A model generated the notes under the pieces. That model was given only the letters and a program-made list of their open reading frames with translations. It was not told the DNA's origin and searched no databases. Made by a program: the position numbers and the translations under genes. From the NCBI RefSeq assembly GCF_030811555.1, contig NZ_JAUSQZ010000001.1, positions 7,251,241-7,315,240 of the forward strand: a stretch of 64,000 nucleotides of DNA. The letters are read 5' to 3'. Source of the stretch: Kineosporia succinea. GTDB lineage: Bacteria; Actinomycetota; Actinomycetes; Actinomycetales; Kineosporiaceae. Shown here piece by piece: positions 25,980-33,710 of the stretch (positions are counted from its first letter, which is position 1; each line of letters begins with the position of its first letter).

Positions 25980-27316
25980 CAGGGGGCCGTTCGCGCGGTG
26001 ATGGTGGCGCCGTGGGCCGGGAAACCCTCGTGCTCGCAGAACGTGAGAACGGTCTTGGCCGAGCGCTCCAGGGCGCCGCGGTCGGCCTTGGCCACCGCCG
26101 ACCACTTGCGGAAGGCGTTGGCCGTGACGCCGCTCGAGACCTTGGCGTAGCCGCTGGTCGGGAGCGAGGCCGGGCAGCCGATGAAGAAGTTGGCCATGGC
26201 CACGGTGGTGTTCTGGCCGAGCAGGATCTCCGCGGCGTCGTGCAGCAGGTCGAGGACCCTGTCCTCGTCACGGGCCACGAGCTGCATGTGCTCGGGCGCG
26301 AAGGCGTTCGCCACCTGGGCGCCCTCCACCAGGTCACGCACGAGCACCACGCCGCCGTTGGTGCCGAGGGCCGTGGCCGCGTACTCGTCGCGCGGCGTGG
26401 GGAGCCGGTCGATCTGGGTGGCGAGCTCGGCCTGCACGGCGGCCAGCAGCGACGTGCTGTCGGTGACGAGCACGCTGGTCGAGTCCGGGCCGTGCTCGGC
26501 CTCGTTCAGCAGGTCGGCGGCGAGCAGGCGGGGATCGGCCGAGTCGTCGGCGAGGATCAGGCTCTCGCTCGGGCCGAGCAGCATCACGCTGGCCACGCCG
26601 AAGCGCTGCACCTCGACCTGGGCGGCGGTGACGGGTGGGCTGCCCGGGCCGCAGATCTTGCGCACGGCCGGGATGCTCTCGGTGCCGAACGCCAGGGCCG
26701 CGATCCCGGCCGGGCCGTTGGTGCGGAACACGTCGTGGATACCGAGCTCGTCGGCGGCGACCAGGACGGCCGGGTCGACCTTGCCGTTGCTGCCCGGGAT
26801 CGGCGGCACGACCACGGCGATCTGCGGTACGCCCGCGACCACGGCCGGCACCGCGAGCTGGATGAGGACGGACGGGTACGACCCCTTGCCGCTCGGCACG
26901 AACAGGCCGGCGCTGGCGATCGGGCTGGCCTTCTCGCCGACCCGCAGGCCCGGCTCGCTCTCGAACGACCAGTCACCGTGATGGCTGACGAGCTGCTCGT
27001 TGAAACTGCGCACGTGGGCGATGCTGTCGCGGATCGCCTCGATCATGTCCTCGCTGATCTCGGAGCGCGCGGCCGCGAACTCGGCCTCGGACACCTTGAT
27101 CTGGTCGGCCGTGATGACCGTCTTGTCGAACTTCTCCAGCGCCCGCAGCACCGCCGCGTCGCCGTGGGCCCGCACGTCCTCGAGCAGCTCGAGGATGCCC
27201 TCGCGCAGCTTCGGGTCGAAGATCGCCGCGCTGCCGCGCGTGGTGAGGTCGGCGCGCGACGGAAGGTCCATCTCGTGCCAGTAGCCGCGCTCGCGCAGAA
27301 CACCGGTGTCGGCCAT
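25979..27316 (-). CDS. Histidinol dehydrogenase-like NAD-dependent dehydrogenase (divergent active site)
   Basis: 445 residues. HisD fold: GLFVPSGKGSYPSVLIQLAV, ICGPGSPPVTAAQ for NAD, LLNEAEHGPDS, and the catalytic Glu-His pair in NAFAPEHMQL. Against E. coli HisD, His262 and His419 zinc ligands are kept, but Gln259 is Glu and Asp360 is Asn, and the GTNHVLPT substrate motif is GCPASLPT, losing its His. Such changes suggest a relative acting on another alcohol, as known for sulfopropanediol dehydrogenase. First gene of a three-gene unit with the permease and hydroxyacid dehydrogenase, preceded by an IclR-type operator. Confidence 0.82.
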   Translation of the reverse strand: MADTGVLRERGYWHEMDLPSRADLTTRGSAAIFDPKLREGILELLEDVRAHGDAAVLRALEKFDKTVITADQIKVSEAEFAAARSEISEDMIEAIRDSIAHVRSFNEQLVSHHGDWSFESEPGLRVGEKASPIASAGLFVPSGKGSYPSVLIQLAVPAVVAGVPQIAVVVPPIPGSNGKVDPAVLVAADELGIHDVFRTNGPAGIAALAFGTESIPAVRKICGPGSPPVTAAQVEVQRFGVASVMLLGPSESLILADDSADPRLLAADLLNEAEHGPDSTSVLVTDSTSLLAAVQAELATQIDRLPTPRDEYAATALGTNGGVVLVRDLVEGAQVANAFAPEHMQLVARDEDRVLDLLHDAAEILLGQNTTVAMANFFIGCPASLPTSGYAKVSSGVTANAFRKWSAVAKADRGALERSAKTVLTFCEHEGFPAHGATITARTAP

Positions 27317-27398
27317 GGGTGGATCAGCTCCTCAACAAACTCGGGAGAACGTGCGTCCCCTATATTCGGCGACTCTTCCAGAGGCACAGTCTCAAATA

Positions 27399-27414
27399 CC
27401 AGACTCAAGTCTCG
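27399..27414. promoter_or_regulatory. IclR-type operator between hisD-like and iclR genes
   Basis: CCAGACTCAAGTCTCG, the reverse complement of the hutH site with one mismatch in one arm. It lies 83 bp from the hisD-like start and 111 bp from the iclR start, so it can act on both divergent promoters. A further half-site AGTCTC is at 27389-27394. Confidence 0.65.
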
Positions 27415-27525
27415 GCTTTACGATTTCCAGGAGTGTAGGGCACCTCAAGACGTTTGCGAAGGGGGCACTTTCACCCCGATGCTCTACGGAACGTCGACCC
27501 GGACAGAGCAGGAGCAACACTTCCG

Positions 27526-28335
27526 ATGACTGGCAGCAGCAGCCGTGTGAAGTCCGCCGAGCGGGTGCTGGCGGTGCTCGACCTCCTCGCCCGGCACGCC
27601 GGCCCGGTGACGACGGCCGCCGTCTCGTCCGAGCTCGAACTGCCCAAGAGCACCACCCACCACCTGCTCAACGTCATGCTGCGCCAGCGGTACGTGGCCT
27701 ACTGGCCCGACATCCGGATGTGGACGCTGGGCGTGGCGGCCTTCGAGATCGGCGCGGCCTACCACCGCAGCGGCCACCTGCAGCATGCCGCCCAGCGGTA
27801 CCTCAGCGACCTCACCGCGCGCACCGGGCACACCAGCCATCTCGCCGTCCTGCAGGGCAATGACGTCATCTACCTGGACAAACGCGAACCTCGGGGCTCC
27901 GGCATCCGGCTGGTCACCGACGTCGGCACCCGGCTTCCGGCCCACCTGACGGCGGTCGGACGGTCACTGCTGTCCACCCTCGGTACCGACGCGCTGGTGT
28001 CGATGTACACCGGCTACGACTGGCCCCAGCGCACCGACGTGCGGGTCGCGTCGCTGGGCGACCTGCTGCCCGCCCTGGACGACGTCCGGCGGCAGGGATA
28101 CGCCCTGGAACTGGGCGCGACCACCGATGGCATCGAGTGCATCGCGGCCCCGGTGCTGGTCGCCGACGGCAGTGCGGTGGCCGCCGTCGGGATCGCGATG
28201 GTCGCCGGAACGGGTGTCGACGCGAGTGCCCTGACCGCTTCGGTGCTGGACGCCGCCCGCTCGTTCTCGAACTCCCTGACGAATGAGAACAGCGGCTCCG
28301 GAAACACCGACGCAATCAACGAAACAGAGATTTAA
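27526..28335 (+). CDS. IclR family transcriptional regulator of the histidine-related cluster
   Basis: 269 residues from the ATG at 27526 (MTGSSSRVKSAERVLAVLDL). N-terminal winged helix-turn-helix (VTTAAVSSELELPKSTTHHL, about 29-48) and C-terminal IclR effector domain with the usual GTRLPAHLTAVGRSLLSTL, GIECIAAPVLVADG and AVGIAMVAG elements. It is divergent from the hisD-like operon and is followed by the MDR/SDR/hutD unit; near-identical palindromes precede each unit. Repression relieved by the imported substrate or an intermediate is the likely mode. The last ~20 residues are Ser/Asn-rich. Confidence 0.9.
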   Translation: MTGSSSRVKSAERVLAVLDLLARHAGPVTTAAVSSELELPKSTTHHLLNVMLRQRYVAYWPDIRMWTLGVAAFEIGAAYHRSGHLQHAAQRYLSDLTARTGHTSHLAVLQGNDVIYLDKREPRGSGIRLVTDVGTRLPAHLTAVGRSLLSTLGTDALVSMYTGYDWPQRTDVRVASLGDLLPALDDVRRQGYALELGATTDGIECIAAPVLVADGSAVAAVGIAMVAGTGVDASALTASVLDAARSFSNSLTNENSGSGNTDAINETEI

Positions 28336-28344
28336 CGCCGAGCC

Positions 28345-28398
28345 CGGCTCTTGAGTCCCGCGCAGGAGCCGTGTGTATATTCCAAGACCCAAGTCTGA
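28345..28398. promoter_or_regulatory. Two weak IclR-type sites before the MDR/SDR/hutD unit
   Basis: CGGCTCTTGAGTCCCG (28345-28360) and CAAGACCCAAGTCTGA (28383-28398) each match the 16-bp operator at 12 positions, in opposite orientation, on either side of a TGTATAT sequence that looks like a -10 box. Confidence 0.5.
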
Positions 28399-28441
28399 GA
28401 AACGAGACCAAGAACGTTTCCGGATCACGGAGGGCAACCCC

Positions 28442-29419
28442 ATGAAGCGCACGACACCGGCGTTGATGCTCCAGCAGGACCTCACCTACGAGATCGGTAC
28501 CCGCGAGCTGGCTCCCCGCGAGCCCGGCGAGGTGCTGGTGGAGGTCGCCTGGGCCGGGATCTGCGGCTCCGACCTGCACGTGGTGAACACCGGGGCCTGG
28601 GTCAGCTACTGGCCCGCCACGATCGGCCACGAGGTGACGGGGCGGGTGCTGGAGTCCGACAACCCGGCGCTGCCCGTGGGCACCGGCGTGGTGCTTGACT
28701 CCCGGATCCCCCGCCGCCGCGACGACGGCGCGCTGCGCGCCGACCGGCTCGACGCCGACCTGGCCTGGCTGGGCGAGGAACGCCCGGGGGGTTTCGCCGG
28801 GCTCGTCACCGTTCCGGCCGAAAGCGCCTTCCCGGTGCCGGATTCCCTGGATCTTGAGGACGCGGTGCTCGCCGAGCCGCTCGCGGTCACCCTGTGCGCG
28901 CTGGACGGCGTCCGATCCGCACCGGACCGGCTGCTCGTGCTCGGTTTCGGGCCGATCGGCGCCCTCACCGCCGCCGCCGCGCGCCGGCGCTGGCCGTCGT
29001 GCGCCGTCGAGGTGGTCGAACCCGGCGCCGGACGTGCGGAACTGGCCCGGAGCATGGGCTTCACCGTCCTTGACGCCCCCGAGGGACTTTTCGACGTGGT
29101 GGTGGACGCCGCCGGTTACCCGGGTGCCCTCCAGGCCGCGGTCCGGGCCACCCGCAACGGCGGTGCGGTCCTGCTCATCGCCCTGGCCCACGGCCCCAGC
29201 AGCGTCGAGTCGGCGATGATCGTGGAGCGCAGCCTCTCGCTGACCGGCAGCCACGGCTTCGACGACGAGCACCTGCGGCAGGCCATCACGTTCCTGGCCG
29301 AGGCCCCGCACGAGTTCCGCCCGGTCGTGTCCCACCGTCTGCGGCTCGCCGAACTGCCCGGCTTCCTCACCCACGGCCGCCCCGACGCGGTCAAGGTCCT
29401 GATCAAGGGGCAGCCATGA
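28442..29419 (+). CDS. MDR-family dehydrogenase lacking the structural-zinc loop
   Basis: 325 residues. Catalytic-zinc Cys in AGICGSDLHVV and the GHEVTGRV motif are present, and LVLGFGPIGALTAAAA is the dinucleotide site. The lobe that normally carries four cysteines for structural zinc is replaced by a polar stretch (RIPRRRDDGALRADRLDADL) with no Cys. Related to sorbitol/threonine-type dehydrogenases. The stop overlaps the next start (ATGA), so it is co-translated with an SDR. It probably oxidises an alcohol intermediate of the imidazole/histidine route (inference). Confidence 0.8.
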   Translation: MKRTTPALMLQQDLTYEIGTRELAPREPGEVLVEVAWAGICGSDLHVVNTGAWVSYWPATIGHEVTGRVLESDNPALPVGTGVVLDSRIPRRRDDGALRADRLDADLAWLGEERPGGFAGLVTVPAESAFPVPDSLDLEDAVLAEPLAVTLCALDGVRSAPDRLLVLGFGPIGALTAAAARRRWPSCAVEVVEPGAGRAELARSMGFTVLDAPEGLFDVVVDAAGYPGALQAAVRATRNGGAVLLIALAHGPSSVESAMIVERSLSLTGSHGFDDEHLRQAITFLAEAPHEFRPVVSHRLRLAELPGFLTHGRPDAVKVLIKGQP

Positions 29420-30138
29420 CCCGGCGTTATCTCGTCACCGGCGGCACCAGCGGCATCGGGGCGGCCGTCGCACGGCATCTGGCCGACGAGGGGGCCGCGG
29501 TCTGGATCACCGGAACCCGGCGCGAGACACTGGATCCCGCCCTGTCCGGTTCCGGTGTGGCGGGTGGCAGTGTCTGCGACGTCGCGTCCGCCTCCGCCGT
29601 TTCCCAGGCTTTCGAGGACGCGTCGGCGAACCTCGGTGGACTGGACGGGGTTTTCGTCAACGCGGGCATCGACGGGCAGGGCGTCGCGGCGGAAAGCCTC
29701 GACCCCGAGCAGTTCACCAGGCTGCTGGCGGTGAACGTGACCGGGATCCTCCTGTGCGCCCAGGCGGCCCACGCGCGTCTGGCGCGCCCGGGCGCGATCG
29801 TGATCAACGCGTCCGTCAATGCGGTTCGGCCCGAGACGCACTTCGCCGACTACAACGCGAGCAAGGCCGCGGCCGAGTCGCTGGCCAGGTCGTTCGCGCT
29901 GGAGTGGAGCGCGCAGGGGCTGTGCGTCACGAGCGTGCTGCCCGGTTACTTCCCCTCCCGGATGACGTCGCCCTACCTCGAGGACCCGCAGACCCGGGCC
30001 GAGCTGCTGGCCCGGATCCCGGCCGGGCGCTTCGGCGAGGGGGCGGAGATCGGCGCCACGGTGTCGTTCCTGCTGTCCGGCCAGGCGCAGTTCCTGTCCG
30101 GGGCGAGCATCGCGATCGCGGGTGCGAGCAACATCTGA
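29416..30138 (+). CDS. Short-chain dehydrogenase/reductase
   Basis: 240-residue classical SDR. Cofactor motif TGGTSGIGAAVARHL at the N-terminus, NAG at FVNAGIDG, catalytic Ser in VINASVNAV and the YNASK tetrad (Tyr, Lys) at about residue 150, then PGYFPSRMTSPY. NAD preference is suggested by the acidic/Arg region after strand 2 but is not certain. Overlaps the MDR gene before it (ATGA) and hutD after it (TGATG), giving a tightly coupled three-gene unit under the IclR-type sites. Confidence 0.88.
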   Translation: MTRRYLVTGGTSGIGAAVARHLADEGAAVWITGTRRETLDPALSGSGVAGGSVCDVASASAVSQAFEDASANLGGLDGVFVNAGIDGQGVAAESLDPEQFTRLLAVNVTGILLCAQAAHARLARPGAIVINASVNAVRPETHFADYNASKAAAESLARSFALEWSAQGLCVTSVLPGYFPSRMTSPYLEDPQTRAELLARIPAGRFGEGAEIGATVSFLLSGQAQFLSGASIAIAGASNI

Positions 30139-30629
30139 TGCTGCACCGCTACGCGTCCGCACCCGACGAGCCCTGGAAGAACGGCGCCGGCACCACGCGC
30201 CGCCTCTACGCCGACGCCGGCCTCCGGGTCAGCGTCGCGACCATCGCCCAGGACGGCCCCTTCTCGGTCTTCCCGGGCCTGGAGCGGGTTTTCATACCGG
30301 TGGACGCGGCGGTCGCCCTGGCCGTCGACGGCGTCGTGTCTCGCGCGGAACCGTGGACCGCGACCCGCTTCCCGGGGGACGCGACGGTGTCCGCGGGCCT
30401 TCTCGAGGGGCCCACCCGCGTCCTCAATCTGATGTTCGACCCGGCCCTGCTCACGCTCGGCGTGCGGATCGAGCCGGTGCACGGACCGGTCGCGGACGCG
30501 GTTCTCCTGACGGGCGAGGGCCTCTCGAGCGACGGCGAGCCCGTGAGCCCGCTCGACCTGGTCCTGGGTGAGGCCGGGCTCCACGGCCTGGTCGCACGGA
30601 TCAGCCGTCGACCGCCGGCCTGCGACTGA
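30138..30629 (+). CDS. hutD: HutD family protein
   Basis: 163 residues, ATG overlapping the SDR stop. HutD cupin-like family: the signature WKNGAGTTRRLYADAG near the N-terminus, ATIAQDGPFSVFPGLERVFI and a C-terminal half with MFDPALLTLGVRIEP. HutD occurs in hut operons of proteobacteria and actinobacteria, where it has been proposed to limit or sense urocanate/formimino intermediates. Its presence is the second independent tie, besides hutH, between this cluster and histidine breakdown. Confidence 0.87.
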   Translation: MLHRYASAPDEPWKNGAGTTRRLYADAGLRVSVATIAQDGPFSVFPGLERVFIPVDAAVALAVDGVVSRAEPWTATRFPGDATVSAGLLEGPTRVLNLMFDPALLTLGVRIEPVHGPVADAVLLTGEGLSSDGEPVSPLDLVLGEAGLHGLVARISRRPPACD

Positions 30630-30802
30630 AGACCCAGACCAGTTCATCGACGGCCGAGACACCGAACACACACTCACTGGAACCAATCTGACGCGCTGCT
30701 TCGGCGGCGCCGAAGGCGCGCACGCATCGACGAGCTGGTCAGCGCCGAGGTCCCGCCGGAAGTCCGCACCCGCGGATGACGCCGTGGGCCTAGGGTCGGG
30801 GC

Positions 30803-31165
30803 ATGGCTCTTCGATGGGAACAGGTGATCGTGCACGCCGAGGATCCGGCGGCACTGGGGCAGTGGTGGGCGGACGCGCTGGGCTGGGTGGTCGACTTCGC
30901 CGGCGACGACGAGTTCGAGATCCTGCCGGCGCCCGGCCGCAGACCCGGCATCGACTTCGTGCGGCTCGCGGAGGCGAAGCAGGGCAAGAGCCGTCTGCAC
31001 CTCGACTTCCGGCCCGACGACCAGGCCGCCGAGGTGGCCCGGCTGGAGGGGCTCGGGGCGAGGCGCGTCGACATCGGGCAGGGCGATGCGTCGTGGGTCG
31101 TGCTGGCCGATCCGGAGGGCAACGAGTTCTGCGTGCTGGGGGCGCGAGCCGCCACCGACGGCTGA
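30803..31165 (+). CDS. VOC-family (glyoxalase/bleomycin-resistance-like) protein
   Basis: 120 residues with the paired beta-alpha-beta-beta-beta modules of the vicinal-oxygen-chelate superfamily: WEQVIVHAEDPAALGQWWAD, the central KSRLHLDFRPDD and the final SWVVLADPEGNEFCVLG. His in the first strand, His in LHLDF and Glu in GNEFCVL could bind metal. Members with this short single-domain form are often of unknown substrate. It is preceded by about 170 bp (30630-30802) without a recognisable gene; a 38-codon minus-strand frame there ends within hutD and was not called. Confidence 0.8.
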   Translation: MALRWEQVIVHAEDPAALGQWWADALGWVVDFAGDDEFEILPAPGRRPGIDFVRLAEAKQGKSRLHLDFRPDDQAAEVARLEGLGARRVDIGQGDASWVVLADPEGNEFCVLGARAATDG

Positions 31166-31228
31166 GCCGCCGCCCAGCGGTGAGGGGGGTTCTGCCGGAC
31201 CCTCCTCCCAGCTGGGCCTCCCACCCGC

Positions 31229-31265
31229 GCTGAACAGCAGGTTTGATCGTGACGACCTGTTCAGC
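31229..31265. promoter_or_regulatory. Inverted repeat upstream of the zinc alcohol dehydrogenase
   Basis: GCTGAACAG (31229-31237) is complementary to CTGTTCAGC (31257-31265), arms of 9 bp, centre 36 bp before the start at 31283. AGGT/ACCT extend the arms after one mismatch. Likely a regulator site; the regulator is not adjacent. Confidence 0.45.
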
Positions 31266-31282
31266 CGGAAGGACCAACGCTC

Positions 31283-32299
31283 ATGCGCGCCACGATCATG
31301 CACGGCCCCCGCGACGTCCGCGTCGAGACCGTCGACGACCCCACGATCCTCGAGCCGACCGACGCGATCATCCGCCTGGCCGCCGCCTGCGTCTGCGGAT
31401 CCGACCTGTGGCCCTACCGCGGTCACGACCACACCGCCGGGCCCACCGCGATGGGCCACGAGTACGCCGGCACCGTCGTCGAGACCGGCAGCGCCGTCAC
31501 CACCGTCGAACCCGGCCAGTTCGTCGTCGGCTCGTTCTTCGCCTCCGACAACACCTGCGAGATCTGCCGCTCCGGCTACCAGAGCGGCTGCGTGCACCGC
31601 CAGGGCATCGGCGGCTCCCAGGCCGAGCTCATGCGCGTCCCCCTGGCCGACGGCACCCTCGTGGCCACCCCCCAGACGCCCGAGACCCGGCACGTCCCCG
31701 GCCTCCTGGCCGCCTCCGACGTCCTCGGCACCGGCTGGTTCGCGGCCCACGCCGCCCAGGCCGGACCGGGCCGCACCGTCGCCGTCGTGGGTGACGGCGC
31801 CGTCGGCCTGCTCGGGGTGCTGGCCGCCCGGCAACTCGGCGCCGAGCGCATCATCGCGATGAGCCGGCACGAGTCCCGGCAGAACCTGGCCCGTGAGTTC
31901 GGGGCCACCGACATCGTCACCGAACGCGGCGACGAGGGCGTGCGGCGCATCAAGGACCTGACGAACGGCCTGGGCGCACACAGCGTCATCGAGGCCGTCG
32001 GCACCCAGGAGTCCATGCTCCAGGCCGTCCGCTCCACCCGCGCCGGGGGCCACGTCGGCTACGTCGGTGTCTCCCACGACGTGAACCTGCCCGGCCTGGA
32101 ACTGTTCTTCTCCCACGTGCACCTGCACGGCGGCCCGGCCCCGGTGCGCCAGTACCTGCCCGAGCTCATCGACCTGATCCTGGCCGACAAGATCGACCCG
32201 GGCCGGGTCTTCGACCTGACGCTCCCCCTCGACGAGGCGGCGGAGGCCTACCGGGCGATGGACGAGCGGCGCGCGATCAAGGTGCTCCTGCAGCCCTGA
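31283..32299 (+). CDS. Zinc-dependent alcohol dehydrogenase
   Basis: 338-residue MDR enzyme. Catalytic zinc residues in ACVCGSDLWPYRG and MGHEYAGTV, structural-zinc region NTCEICRSGYQSGC (three of four Cys seen in this form), and NAD(P)-binding VAVVGDGAVGLLGVLAARQL. The CGSDLWPY variant and high similarity show it is a paralogue of the gene at 53037-54068. Followed by a strong terminator, so it is monocistronic. An inverted repeat just upstream suggests inducible expression. Confidence 0.88.
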   Translation: MRATIMHGPRDVRVETVDDPTILEPTDAIIRLAAACVCGSDLWPYRGHDHTAGPTAMGHEYAGTVVETGSAVTTVEPGQFVVGSFFASDNTCEICRSGYQSGCVHRQGIGGSQAELMRVPLADGTLVATPQTPETRHVPGLLAASDVLGTGWFAAHAAQAGPGRTVAVVGDGAVGLLGVLAARQLGAERIIAMSRHESRQNLAREFGATDIVTERGDEGVRRIKDLTNGLGAHSVIEAVGTQESMLQAVRSTRAGGHVGYVGVSHDVNLPGLELFFSHVHLHGGPAPVRQYLPELIDLILADKIDPGRVFDLTLPLDEAAEAYRAMDERRAIKVLLQP

Positions 32300-32308
32300 C
32301 GCCTCACC

Positions 32309-32340
32309 GAACGGCCGGTCCTCGCGAGGGCCGGCCGTTC
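32309..32340 (+). terminator. Terminator of the zinc alcohol dehydrogenase gene
   Basis: GAACGGCCGG (32309-32318) pairs with CCGGCCGTTC (32331-32340); CCTCGCGAGG inside prolongs the stem. It begins 10 bp after the stop. Confidence 0.75.
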
Positions 32341-32486
32341 GCCGTTTGCCGAGGATCCGGAGAAACCCAGGCTTTCCGGAGCCCACCAGGGCTTATTTTG
32401 TCCGGACTCTGGAGAAACCAAAACTTAATAGCGGGCTATCAATCGGGATATTGACCGCTAACTGTCGGAACGAGGATGGTTCCGGC

Positions 32487-33644
32487 ATGTCAATCATGTC
32501 CGGCTCCCGCGGCCTCGGCGCCCTGCGCGCCGTCAACCGCCGTCGGCTGCTGGACCTGCTGCGCGAGCACGGCGAGATCAGCCGCGCCGACCTGGCCCGG
32601 CTCACCGAGCTGTCGGCCACCACCGTCTCCAGCCTGGTCACCGAGCTGGCCGCCGAGGGCGTCGTCACCGAGGCCGGTCTCGAGAACCCGCGGCGAACGG
32701 GCAGAACCGGGCGTCCGGGGCGCCTGGTCCGGCTGGTCGGCGGGCGCGGTCTCGTCGTGGCCCTCGACCTCAGCCGTGAGCAGGTGCAGGCCGCCGTCTG
32801 CGACCTGTCCGGCGCCGTCGTCACCGAGCGGCGCTGGCCCCTGCCGGTGCACGACATCGAGAACCTGCCCCGCATCGCCGAACTCGTCAACGAGCTGGCC
32901 GAGGGCCCCCGCGATCTGGTCTCGCGCCTGGTCGTGGCCGTGCCCGGGGTGGTCGACACCCGCACCGGGCAGGTGAACTCGGCCCGCCTGCCGAGCTGGC
33001 AGCACATCGCGCCGGGTCCGGTGCTGGCCGCCGCCACCGGCCTGGAGACGTTCGTCGAGAACGACGCCGACCTGTGCGCCCTGGGCGAGCGGGCCTTCGG
33101 CGCGGCCGTCGGGCTGAGCGACGTGGTCTACCTCAAGGCGTCGTCGGGCATCGGTGTCGGCCTGGTGCTGACAGGGCACCTGTACCGCGGGAAGCACGGC
33201 GGCACGGGCGAACTCGGGCACGTGCAGGTGGACGAGTTCGGTGACCTCTGCCTGTGCGGCAACCGGGGGTGCCTGGAGACGCTCGCGTCGGTGGACGTGG
33301 TGCTCACCGCCCTGCGCGTCGTGCGTCCCGAGGTGCAGACACCCGCCGACCTGGCCGATCTGGTGCGCGCGGGCGATCGGGCCGCGATCCGTGTGGTCAC
33401 CGACGCCGGCGCCGCGATCGGCAAGGCCGTGGCCGCGCTCTGCAACGTGCTCGCCCCGCAGGCCGTGGTGGTCGGCGGCGAACTGGCCGACGGCGGAACG
33501 CATCTGGCCGGGGCCGTGCGCGACGCCGTGAACCGCTACACCAAACCCCTGACCGCCGAGGGCATCGCCGTACTGCCCGCGGAACTCGGACGCCGCGCCG
33601 CTCTGCTGGGTGCTGTCACCACCGCGGTGGAGGCCGTCCAGTAG
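32487..33644 (+). CDS. ROK family transcriptional repressor
   Basis: 385 residues from the ATG at 32487; an ATG nine bases later is also possible. N-terminal winged helix (ISRADLARLTELSATTVSSL) and C-terminal ROK sugar-kinase-like domain with ENDADLCALGERAFG, GTGELGHVQVDE and the zinc motif CLCGNRGCLE. The sugar site EXGH is conserved, so a sugar ligand probably lifts repression. It stands directly before a sugar ABC importer and hexosaminidase, so its targets are probably those genes. Upstream, TCCGGA-containing repeats (32354-32415) include GGAGAAACC twice. Confidence 0.88.
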   Translation: MSIMSGSRGLGALRAVNRRRLLDLLREHGEISRADLARLTELSATTVSSLVTELAAEGVVTEAGLENPRRTGRTGRPGRLVRLVGGRGLVVALDLSREQVQAAVCDLSGAVVTERRWPLPVHDIENLPRIAELVNELAEGPRDLVSRLVVAVPGVVDTRTGQVNSARLPSWQHIAPGPVLAAATGLETFVENDADLCALGERAFGAAVGLSDVVYLKASSGIGVGLVLTGHLYRGKHGGTGELGHVQVDEFGDLCLCGNRGCLETLASVDVVLTALRVVRPEVQTPADLADLVRAGDRAAIRVVTDAGAAIGKAVAALCNVLAPQAVVVGGELADGGTHLAGAVRDAVNRYTKPLTAEGIAVLPAELGRRAALLGAVTTAVEAVQ

Positions 33645-33650
33645 CTCCTC

Positions 33651-33673
33651 CCTTCACACCTGCCAGGTGAAGG
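33651..33673. promoter_or_regulatory. Inverted repeat before the sugar-binding protein gene
   Basis: CCTTCAC (33651-33657) and GTGAAGG (33667-33673) flank a centre that holds the smaller palindrome CCTG-C-CAGG. It lies between the ROK gene and the binding-protein gene and could be the ROK operator or a weak attenuating hairpin. Confidence 0.45.
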
Positions 33674-33710
33674 TGCCGTTCAGTCACGCCATCTCAAAGG
33701 AGTCCCACCC

